DNA from: G965247775 sp965247775
Lineage (GTDB): Bacteria > Chloroflexota > Dehalococcoidia > Bin125
Length of the DNA: 64,000 nucleotides
Assembly (NCBI GenBank): GCA_965247775.1
Contig: OZ252031.1
Coordinates: forward strand, 2,604,001-2,668,000
Direction: 5' to 3'
Every line of letters begins with the position of its first letter. The stretch's first letter is position 1. The notes beneath the pieces were generated by a model that was not told where the DNA came from, searched no databases, and saw only the letters and a program-made list of their open reading frames with translations. Made by a program: the position numbers and the translations under genes. Positions 42,032 to 49,482 of the stretch are shown piece by piece.

Positions 42032-43420
42032 TTACCAGCGGGGCTTGTCCCAGGCGGTGGCGCGGCGGCGGGGGGCGACGGGGCGAGCGGGCGCGCCGGT
42101 GCGGTAGTCGCGAGTGTCGAGTTCGTAGATCTGGCTGAGCTGGTGATCGAAGATGCGCGAGGCGAGACGGGGGTCGAGGTCGTCGGGCTTCATGTTGGTG
42201 GTGATCACGGTGGGCAGCGCCTGCAGGTAGCGGTAGGAGAGGAGCTGGTAAAGCTTCTCCTGGGCCCAAGGGGTGGTGGAGTGCGCGCCGAGGTCGTCGA
42301 GGACGAGGAGGGTGGCGGCGCGGAGGGCGTCGAAGACGTCGTCGTAGGTTTCGGGGTTGTCGGGGCGGTAGGCGCGGCGGAGGTGGTCGAGGAGGTCGGG
42401 GACGACGGCGAAGAAGACGGAGTCGCCGGCGGCGAGGCGCTCGCGGGCGGCGGCGGCGGCGAGGTGGGTCTTGCCGGCGCCGGTGGGGCCCATGAGGGCG
42501 AGCCAGCCTGAGGGCGCTTCAGCCCAGCGCCGCACCATGGAGCGCACCAACTCCAGGTTCTGGACCTCCGTCTGGTTGAGGCGTCCCTGAAGGCGGAAGG
42601 TGTCGAAGGTGAAGCGCTCCAGGCGGTCGCGTGACATGCCGCCGATCTCGCGGTAGGAGCCGCCGGGGCCGTCCGCAGGGGAGTGCTCGGCCAACTCGTG
42701 CACCTCCAGCAGATCCGTGCGGTCCAGCATGGGCAGCGCGCGGCGCAGGGCGTCCTTCGGCCGCGCCGTGGCGAGAAGGACCGTGGGGAGTCCCGCCGTG
42801 GTGCGGTAGTTGGCGATCTGGAAGACCTTCTCGTTGGCCCAATCGGTGGGATTGCTGGCGTCGAGGTCGTCGAGGATGAGGAAGGGGGCGTTGCGGACCT
42901 GTTCGAAGAGATGGGGATAGGGGACGTCGGCGTTCTTGCGATAGGCGGCACGGAGGTGGTCGAGGAGGTCCGGGGCGACGACGTAGAGGGCGGCACGGCC
43001 GCGGGTGATGCGATCGTTGGCCATGGCCGCGGCGAGCGAGGTCTTGCCGGAGCCGGGCGGGCCAACGATGAGGAGCCAGGGCTTGGCGGCTTCCTCCCGC
43101 GCGGCCGCGCGCGCCGCCGCGGCGGCCGTGGCGAAGGCGAGAGAGCGGTCCCCGTCCAGCCCGTCGAAGGTGATCCCGGAGAGAGGCCCCAGGTTGCTGT
43201 AGCGGTGCAGGCGCTGGGCCCGCTTGACCGCGGATTCGGCGCGGGCGCAGCGACAGGGGACGGCGCGGCCGAAACCGGGATCGCCGGGGGGGAGCGCGCG
43301 CCGCACGAAGCCCGCGTCGTTGCAGAGCGGGCACTCGGGCGGAGGCGGCGGCTCAGCGGCGGATGAGGTGGTCGTACTGCGACGGGGGTCGCCAGCGAGG
43401 ATGTCGCTCAGACGCCGCAT
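42032..43420 (-). CDS. double AAA+ DnaC/IstB-like helicase-loader protein
   Basis: 462 residues with two DnaC-type AAA+ modules in one chain. A zinc-binding N terminus has Cys 30, 33, 56 and 58. Module 1: Walker A GPPGSGKT (120-127), Walker B LILDDLD (181-187). Module 2: Walker A GPTGAGKT (311-318), Walker B LVLDDLG (372-378), TTNM sensor and an Arg finger in LASRIFDHQ. Module 1 lacks the clear Arg-finger box. Usual loaders (DnaC, DnaI) have one module and about 250-310 residues. Encoded with dnaD and dnaB, so loading of the replicative helicase is the likely role. The start overlaps dnaD by 68 nt. Confidence 0.85.
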   Translation of the reverse strand: MRRLSDILAGDPRRSTTTSSAAEPPPPPECPLCNDAGFVRRALPPGDPGFGRAVPCRCARAESAVKRAQRLHRYSNLGPLSGITFDGLDGDRSLAFATAAAAARAAAREEAAKPWLLIVGPPGSGKTSLAAAMANDRITRGRAALYVVAPDLLDHLRAAYRKNADVPYPHLFEQVRNAPFLILDDLDASNPTDWANEKVFQIANYRTTAGLPTVLLATARPKDALRRALPMLDRTDLLEVHELAEHSPADGPGGSYREIGGMSRDRLERFTFDTFRLQGRLNQTEVQNLELVRSMVRRWAEAPSGWLALMGPTGAGKTHLAAAAARERLAAGDSVFFAVVPDLLDHLRRAYRPDNPETYDDVFDALRAATLLVLDDLGAHSTTPWAQEKLYQLLSYRYLQALPTVITTNMKPDDLDPRLASRIFDHQLSQIYELDTRDYRTGAPARPVAPRRRATAWDKPRW

Positions 43421-44090
43421 CGTCCCTCCCTTCCTCTTGCCAGCGCTCGAGGATGCGCTGGATGTAGCGCCAGCTACGCTTGTTGAGTTCGGCGGCCTCG
43501 CGGAAGGCGTCCTCGATCCAGGCGGCGGGGTAGAGCCCCTCTGCCTCCGCGAGGTCGTCGGCGATCTGCGGGGTGATGGGGCCGATGGTGGCCTCGTAGA
43601 GGGCGTAGACGTTGCGCGCGGCGCTTGCCGCCTGCGGTCCGGGCTGGGGGGGTTCGGCGCCGCGGAAGGGGGCGGCGGCCAGCTGGCCGCGCTGCCAGCG
43701 CTCCAGGGAGCGTCGGTCGGAGTCGCTGTTGAGCGTCACGACCTGCAGCTCGCCGGCCCCGTCGGCGGGGTGGGCCGTGGCGTGCAGGAGGGTGCCGCGC
43801 ACCAGGGCGGCCTCCAAGCCGCGCTGGAAGGCGGTGTCGACATCGTCGCTGGGGAGGAAGCGGGCGAGGGCGTCGATGAGGGGGCGCTCGGCGCGGAGGG
43901 CGGCGACATCGAGGAGGCGGGGGAAGCGACGCAGGCGCTGGACAGCGGCGGCGGCGTAGAGCGTGACGAGGAGTTCGGCGACGTCGTCCATCTGGGGCAC
44001 GGCCTGATGGAGCAGGGCGGCGGGGAGAGCGACGGCGCGGGCGCCGGCGGGGATGCCGGCGAAGGGCGGGGGGCCGTCAGTGGTTTTCAT
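43353..44090 (-). CDS. dnaD: DnaD-domain primosome protein
   Basis: 245 residues. The C-terminal 65 or so match the DnaD/DnaB2 domain: YALYEATIGPITPQIADDLA, EAEGLYPAAWIEDAFREAAE, LNKRSWRYIQRILERWQEEG. The N-terminal part is probably a winged helix (VAALRAERPLIDALARFLP). DnaD proteins link origin or restart complexes to helicase loading. The start overlaps the dnaB stop by 14 nt; the ATG (MKTTDGPPPF) was preferred to an upstream ATG inside dnaB. Confidence 0.82.
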   Translation of the reverse strand: MKTTDGPPPFAGIPAGARAVALPAALLHQAVPQMDDVAELLVTLYAAAAVQRLRRFPRLLDVAALRAERPLIDALARFLPSDDVDTAFQRGLEAALVRGTLLHATAHPADGAGELQVVTLNSDSDRRSLERWQRGQLAAAPFRGAEPPQPGPQAASAARNVYALYEATIGPITPQIADDLAEAEGLYPAAWIEDAFREAAELNKRSWRYIQRILERWQEEGRDDAASERHPRWRPPSQYDHLIRR

Positions 44091-45570
44091 AGCGGTCGAG
44101 GCTCCATTCGGCGTCGCCGAGGGGCGACGAGGGGGCGGGGGACGGCGTCGTCTGGGCGGCAGGGACCAGGCTGCCTTGGCCGCCAGCGGCCGGGGCGTCC
44201 GGTTCCCGTTCCAGCCAGAGATCCTCGAACTTGGCGAGGTCACGGCGGAAGCGGAGGTGCACGGTGCCGGTGGGGCCGTTGCGGTGCTTGGCGACGATGA
44301 GCTGGGCGAGGCCGCGCTGATAGGCCTCGGGCTCCTCGGGGTGGAGGTCCTCCCAGTCCTCCTGGCGCACGTACATGTCCTCGCGGTAGATGAAGAGGAC
44401 GACGTCGGCGTCCTGCTCGATGGAGCCGCTCTCGCGCAGGTCGCTGAGCATGGGGATGTGGGGCTGGCGGGCCTCGACGGCGCGAGACATCTGGGAGAGG
44501 GCCAGGACGGGCACCTCCAGCTCGCGCGCCAGTTCCTTGAGCGATCGGGAGATGTAGCTCATCTCGGCGACGCGGTTGACGTCGAAGCCACTGCCGGCGC
44601 CGCCGTGCACCAGCTGCATGTGGTCGACGACGATCAGGTCCAGGCCGACTTCATGGGCCAGGCGGCGGGCCTTGGCGCGCAACTCGGCGACGGTGATGCC
44701 GGGGGTTTCGTCGATGTAGATCTCGGCGCGGGAGAGGGCGCCGATGGCGCGGCTGATGCGCCCTTCCTCGGCCTCGGCGTGCATGCCGTAGGGGAGGCGC
44801 TGCGAGGTGACCTCGGCTTCGCCGGAGACGAGGCGGGAGGCGACCTGCTCGGCGGACATCTCCAGACTGAAGAAGGCCACCTTACCGCTCTGGCCGATGG
44901 CGAGGTTGCGGGAGATGGCGAGCGCAAGGGCGGATTTTCCGACGGAGGGGCGAGCGGCCAGCACGACCATATCCGAACGCTTGAAGCCCGTAAGCAGGGT
45001 GTCCAGCTCCATGAAACCGGTACGGGCGGGCTCGCGCAGGCGATCCTGGTCCTCGTCCTCGGGCGGGCCGAGGAAGCTTTCGAGCAGGTCGCGGAGGCGG
45101 ACGAAATCGCGCAGGCCGCCGCCGCCGCGGAGGGCCATGAGGAGGCCCTCGGCGCGGGCGAGGGCGTCGGGCAGGTTGGGGCCCGCCTCGTAGCCGATGC
45201 GGCCGATGAGACCGGCGGCGTCGATGAGGCGGCGGTAGGTGGCGTCGCGCTGGATGATTTTGGCGGAGTACTCGACGCCGACGGTGGTGGGGAGGTCGGC
45301 GACGATGGCGCTGAGGTAGGCGTGGCCGCCGGCCTCTTCGAGCTTGCCCTGGCGGGCCAGCTCATGGGCGAGGGTGACCTGATTGATGGACTCGCGGCGC
45401 TCGTCGAGGGCCAGGGCGGCGCGGTACATGGCGGCGTGGCGGTCCTGGAAGAAGTCCTCCGGCTGGAGGAAGGGGGCGACGCGAGTGACGGCCTCCGGGT
45501 CCACCAGGATGGAGGCGACAACCGTGGCCTCGGCCTCGGGATTGCTGGGGGGCGCCTGCTCCAGAACCAC
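44077..45570 (-). CDS. dnaB: replicative DNA helicase DnaB
   Basis: 497 residues. N-terminal domain (PPSNPEAEATVVASILVDPE, FFQDRHAAMYRAALALDERR), linker, then a RecA-like motor domain: Walker A LAARPSVGKSALALAI, VAFFSLEMSAEQVASRLVSG, Walker B GLDLIVVDHMQLVHG, and SQMSRAVEAR with an Arg finger. GTG start with GGGGAG about 6 nt upstream. Followed by dnaD and the loader gene, making a compact primosome operon. Confidence 0.96.
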   Translation of the reverse strand: MVLEQAPPSNPEAEATVVASILVDPEAVTRVAPFLQPEDFFQDRHAAMYRAALALDERRESINQVTLAHELARQGKLEEAGGHAYLSAIVADLPTTVGVEYSAKIIQRDATYRRLIDAAGLIGRIGYEAGPNLPDALARAEGLLMALRGGGGLRDFVRLRDLLESFLGPPEDEDQDRLREPARTGFMELDTLLTGFKRSDMVVLAARPSVGKSALALAISRNLAIGQSGKVAFFSLEMSAEQVASRLVSGEAEVTSQRLPYGMHAEAEEGRISRAIGALSRAEIYIDETPGITVAELRAKARRLAHEVGLDLIVVDHMQLVHGGAGSGFDVNRVAEMSYISRSLKELARELEVPVLALSQMSRAVEARQPHIPMLSDLRESGSIEQDADVVLFIYREDMYVRQEDWEDLHPEEPEAYQRGLAQLIVAKHRNGPTGTVHLRFRRDLAKFEDLWLEREPDAPAAGGQGSLVPAAQTTPSPAPSSPLGDAEWSLDRYENH

Positions 45571-45608
45571 CGCTGCTCCCCTCGGGGGAGCCGGCGCGGC
45601 GCCCCGTG

Positions 45609-46178
45609 CTAGTCGTTCGCTGCTTCTGCGGCGGCCGGGGCTGCCGGCCCGCCGTCCTCCGCGGCTTGCGCCGCTTCTTCCGCTTCGACGGCCGCCACCG
45701 CCTCGGCGATGGTGGGCTCTTCTTCCTCGACCTCCTCCGGGGCCACTTCGACGGTGACGGCGGCGAAGACGTTGCGCGTCAGGCGGACGCGCACTTCCTC
45801 CGTGCCGATGGCCCGAATGGACTGGGGAAGCAGCACCTGCCGGTGGCCGACGTCCTGACCCGCAAGACGAGACAACTCGCCGGCGATGTGCAGCGCCGTG
45901 ACGGAGCCGTAGAGGCGGCCCTGCTCGCCGACGCGGGCGCTGAGCTTGATGCGCGCGCCGTCGATCTTGGCGGCGAGGCCCTGCGCGGCGGCGTCGAGCT
46001 TGTCCTGGCGGATGGTGTCCGCCTTGGCCAGGCGCTCCCCGCGACGGAGGTTGTCCTTGGTCGCGGGGAGGGCGAGGCCACGGGGCAGCAGGTAGTTGCG
46101 CGCGTAGCCGTTCTTGACCTCCTTGACCTCGCCGACCAGGGCGGAGCCGGGCACCTCTTCCAGGAAGACCACTTTCAT
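45609..46178 (-). CDS. rplI: 50S ribosomal protein L9 with acidic tail
   Basis: L9, 189 residues. N domain MKVVFLEEVPGSALVGEVKE, VKNGYARNYLLPRGLALPAT; C domain GEQGRLYGSVTALHIAGELS and RAIGTEEVRVRLT. The last 45 residues are a Glu/Ala-rich extension. Start set at MKVVFL; the frame is open 39 codons further upstream. 38 nt before dnaB, a common rplI-dnaB arrangement. Confidence 0.96.
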   Translation of the reverse strand: MKVVFLEEVPGSALVGEVKEVKNGYARNYLLPRGLALPATKDNLRRGERLAKADTIRQDKLDAAAQGLAAKIDGARIKLSARVGEQGRLYGSVTALHIAGELSRLAGQDVGHRQVLLPQSIRAIGTEEVRVRLTRNVFAAVTVEVAPEEVEEEEPTIAEAVAAVEAEEAAQAAEDGGPAAPAAAEAAND

Positions 46179-46455
46179 TGCGACTCTCCGTGCCCGGACG
46201 CCGTCGCCCACTTGTTGTGACGCATCCGGCGTCTTGGGCCAAGCGGGCCCCCGTGGACGAACGGGCTTATGCGCCGCTTGCTCCACGCAGTCCACACAGG
46301 CTCAACACGATAACCCGGGGCGCCCTCGGACCATAGCCGTTCTGTCACAGCACGGGCGTGGAATCGCCGTGGTCGCGTCCGCTGCGAAGATCCTTCCCGC
46401 CGCCAACCGAGGAGGACGATAACACATGTGTTCTAGTCCATGCGTTGCGTCAGGC
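46179..46455. other. intergenic region before rplI with a 12-bp palindrome
   Basis: 277 bp between purL and rplI. It should hold the promoter of rplI-dnaB-dnaD, but no convincing -35/-10 pair was found. AACACATGTGTT (46421-46432) is a perfect 12-bp palindrome 20-30 bp downstream of the purL stop and could be an operator or a chance repeat. No tRNA or small RNA gene is evident. Confidence 0.4.
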
Positions 46456-48726
46456 TCAGCCCGCCAAGGTCCGCTCGAGAGCGTCGCGGTAGGTGGGGGC
46501 CGCCTCGGCGAGGCGGAGATCGAGGGCAGGACCGAGACGGATGCGGTCGCCGCCGACGGATCCCAAGGGGGTGAGGGGGACGCCGTGCTCGCTGGCCAGG
46601 ACGGTGAGCGGGGCCAGATCAGCGGGGGCGGCGCTGACGACGGCGCGGGCGCCGGCCTCGCCGAAGAGAGCGGCGTCGAGGCGCGGGCCGAGGTCGAGGT
46701 CCGCGCAGTCGGCGCCGAGGTCGGCGGCGATGGCGCACTCGGCGAGGGCGACGGCGAGGCCACCATCGGAACAGTCGTGGGCGGAGCGGAGCAGGCTGCG
46801 GTCGGCGGCGGCGACGAGGAGGCGCACCAGCGCCGCCTCCGCCGCCAGGTCAACGGCGATGGGGCCGGCTTCGCGGCCGTGGAGGGTGGCGAGGTACTCA
46901 CTGCCGCCGAGGGTGGAGGGGGGCTGAGCGAGGTCCCCGCCCAGCAGGAGGACGGCGTCGCCGGGGGCCTGGAAGCCCATGCGCACGACGTTGGTGACGT
47001 TATCGAGGACGCCGAGCATGCCGACGACGGGGGTGGGGGTAACGGGGACGCCGTTGGATTCGTTGTAGAGGGAGACGTTGCCGGAGACGACGGGGGTGGC
47101 GAGGGCGCGGCAGGCGTCGGCGAGACCGCGGATGGCGTCACGGAGCTGGGCGTAGATCTCGGGGCGCTCTGGATTGCCGAAGTTGAGGCAGTCGGTGACG
47201 GCGAGGGGGCGAGCGCCGGTGCAAGCGACGTTGCGCGCCGCCTCGGCGACGGTGCGGGCAGCGCCGGCCCAGGGGTCGAGGGCAACGGCGCGGCCGTTGC
47301 CGTCGGTGGCGAGGGCGAGGGCGCGGTTCGTGCCTTTGATGCGGACAACGCCGGCATCGCTGCCGGGGCCGATGACGGTGTTGGTGAGCACCTGCTGGTC
47401 GTACTGGCGGGTGACCCAGGTCTTGTCGGCGATGTTGGGGGCGGCGAGCAGGGCGAGCAGGACAGCGTTGGGATCGATGAGATCAGGCAGGGTGGCGGGG
47501 TCGAAGGCGGCGCGGGCGGCGGCGGCCGGATCGGGCCGGGCCTCGGGCTCGTAGGTGGGGGGCGTCGTGAGGAGGCCGACGGGGGCCGCGGCGACCTCGG
47601 CGCCGGACTCGCGGATGCGGGCGCGGTCGTCGTTGGTGGTTTCGCCGATGACGGCGGTTTCCAGCTCCCAGTGGTCGAAAAGGCGACGGACGTCGGCGAC
47701 ATGCTGTGGCTTGACGATGACGAGCATGCGCTCCTGGGACTCCGAGAGCATGACTTCGTAGGCGCCCATGCCGGCCTCGCGGCGGGGGACGTCGTCGACG
47801 TCGATAGTGAGACCGCTGTGGCCGCGGGCGGCGCATTCGACGGCGCTGCTGGTGAGGCCGGCGGCGCCAAGGTCCTGCAGGCCGACGATCCAGTCGCGGT
47901 GCTCCTGCACGAGTTCGACGCAGACCTCCATGAGGAGCTTCTCCAGGAAGGGGTTGCCGACCTGCACGGCGGGGCGGCGCGCCTCGCTGCGCTCGTCCAG
48001 TTCGACGCTGGCGAAGGTGGCGCCGTGGAGACCATCACGGCCGGTGTCGGCGCCGACCAAGACGAGGACGTTGCCGGCGCCGCCGGTGGTGGCGCCGATG
48101 AGGCCGTCGCGAGGGGCGATGCCGACGCACATGGCGTTGACGAGCGGGTTGCCGTCGTAGGCGGGGCCGATGCGCACCTCGCCGCCGACGTTGGGGATGC
48201 CGAGACAGTTGCCGTAGCCGCCCACGCCGGCGACGACTCCGGTGAGGAGGCGGCGGTTGCGGCGCCCTTTTTCGTCGGGGGCGTCCAGGGGGCCGAAGCG
48301 GAGGGAGTCGAGAAGGGCGATGGGGCGCGCACCCATGGCGAAGATGTCGCGGACGATGCCGCCGACGCCAGTGGCGGCGCCCTGGTAGGGCTCGATGGCG
48401 CTGGGGTGGTTGTGGGACTCGATCTTCATGACCACGACCCAGCCGTCGCCGATGTCGACGGCGCCGGCGTTCTCGCCGCCCAATTCGGTGAGGACGTGCG
48501 GGGCCTCGGTGGGGAAGTGGCGGAAGAGGGGCTTGCTGTGCTTGTAGCCGCAGTGCTCGCTCCAGAGCGCGCCGAGCATGCCGAGTTCGACGGGGGTGAG
48601 GTCTCGTTCGAGACGGTCGCGGGCGAGGCGGTACTCGTCCGGGCTGAGGGCGAGTTGCTGCAGGGTGTCGTCGTCGACGGGGACGGGGGCGGCGCCGGGG
48701 GCGTCGTCGCCACGCACGCGGGCCAT
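46456..48726 (-). CDS. purL: phosphoribosylformylglycinamidine synthase, PurL subunit
   Basis: 756 residues, small-type PurL that works with PurQ and PurS to convert FGAR to FGAM. Signatures: MLGALWSEHCGYKHSKPLFR, GWVVVMKIESHNHPSAIEPY, QGAATGVGGIVRDIFAMGAR and DCLNFGNPERPEIYAQL. ATG overlaps the purQ stop (TGATG), so the two are coupled. No purS is found beside them. Confidence 0.96.
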   Translation of the reverse strand: MARVRGDDAPGAAPVPVDDDTLQQLALSPDEYRLARDRLERDLTPVELGMLGALWSEHCGYKHSKPLFRHFPTEAPHVLTELGGENAGAVDIGDGWVVVMKIESHNHPSAIEPYQGAATGVGGIVRDIFAMGARPIALLDSLRFGPLDAPDEKGRRNRRLLTGVVAGVGGYGNCLGIPNVGGEVRIGPAYDGNPLVNAMCVGIAPRDGLIGATTGGAGNVLVLVGADTGRDGLHGATFASVELDERSEARRPAVQVGNPFLEKLLMEVCVELVQEHRDWIVGLQDLGAAGLTSSAVECAARGHSGLTIDVDDVPRREAGMGAYEVMLSESQERMLVIVKPQHVADVRRLFDHWELETAVIGETTNDDRARIRESGAEVAAAPVGLLTTPPTYEPEARPDPAAAARAAFDPATLPDLIDPNAVLLALLAAPNIADKTWVTRQYDQQVLTNTVIGPGSDAGVVRIKGTNRALALATDGNGRAVALDPWAGAARTVAEAARNVACTGARPLAVTDCLNFGNPERPEIYAQLRDAIRGLADACRALATPVVSGNVSLYNESNGVPVTPTPVVGMLGVLDNVTNVVRMGFQAPGDAVLLLGGDLAQPPSTLGGSEYLATLHGREAGPIAVDLAAEAALVRLLVAAADRSLLRSAHDCSDGGLAVALAECAIAADLGADCADLDLGPRLDAALFGEAGARAVVSAAPADLAPLTVLASEHGVPLTPLGSVGGDRIRLGPALDLRLAEAAPTYRDALERTLAG

Positions 48727-49415
48727 CAGCCCCACCGCTCGATGATGGAGCGCCAAACGAGGAGGCCGTCCTCGCTGCCGAGGAGGGCCTCGCTGGCGCG
48801 TTCGGGGTGGGGCATCATGCCCAGGACGGTGCCGGCGGCGTTGATGACGCCGGCGATGGCGGCGCGGGATCCGTTGGGGTTGGCCTGCGGGGTGATGGCG
48901 CCGGCTGGGTCGCAGTAGCGGAAGATGATGCGCCGTTCCGCCTCCAGCTCGGCCAGGGTGTCGTCATCGACGTAGTAGTTCCCCTCGCCGTGGGAGATGG
49001 GCAGCATGAGGGCCTGGCCCTCCCGGGCGGCGCAGCTGAAGCCGGTGTCGGCGCGTTCGACGCGGACGTACTGGTCCCGGCAACGGAACTGCAGGCTGTC
49101 GTTGCGCAGGAGCGCGCCGGGCAACAAGCCCGCCTCACAGAGGATCTGGAAGCCGTTGCAGGATCCGAAGACGGGACGGCCGGCGGCGGCGTGGGTGTTG
49201 ACGGCGGCCATGACGGGCGAGAAGCGGGCGACGGCGCCGCAGCGCAGGTAGTCGCCGTAGGAGAAGCCGCCGGGGACGACGACGGCGTCGTAGCCGCTGA
49301 GGTCGGCCTGGCGGTGCCAGACGAGGTCGGCCTGCTGCCCGAGGCGGTCCTGCAAGACGTGGCGGCAGTCGCCGTCGCTCCAAGTGCCGGGGAAAACGAG
49401 AACGGCGAAACGCAC
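48726..49415 (-). CDS. purQ: phosphoribosylformylglycinamidine synthase, glutaminase subunit PurQ
   Basis: 229 residues, class I glutamine amidotransferase supplying ammonia to PurL. Nucleophile Cys in PVFGSCNGFQILCEAGLLPG; the N terminus has VLVFPGTWSDGDC and VVVPGGFSYGDYLRCGAV; the catalytic His/Glu region is LPISHGEGNYYVDDD and MMPHPERASE. GTG start, 18 nt after a -10-like box. Confidence 0.96.
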   Translation of the reverse strand: MRFAVLVFPGTWSDGDCRHVLQDRLGQQADLVWHRQADLSGYDAVVVPGGFSYGDYLRCGAVARFSPVMAAVNTHAAAGRPVFGSCNGFQILCEAGLLPGALLRNDSLQFRCRDQYVRVERADTGFSCAAREGQALMLPISHGEGNYYVDDDTLAELEAERRIIFRYCDPAGAITPQANPNGSRAAIAGVINAAGTVLGMMPHPERASEALLGSEDGLLVWRSIIERWG

Positions 49416-49433
49416 CGGACCCCCTCGACCGCA

Positions 49434-49441
49434 AGCGTATC
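49434..49441 (-). promoter_or_regulatory. -10 element for purQ-purL
   Basis: GATACGCT on the minus strand, 18 nt before the purQ GTG, giving a leader of roughly 10 nt. Confidence 0.45.
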
Positions 49442-49482
49442 AGCGGGGTGGCTCGCGGCGAGGCAGGAGGTGGGGGAGGGCT

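Noticed and set aside
46421..46432. LexA-type operator before rplI
   Set aside because: The palindrome AACACATGTGTT does not match the GAACnnnnGTTC-type box, so no regulator is named.
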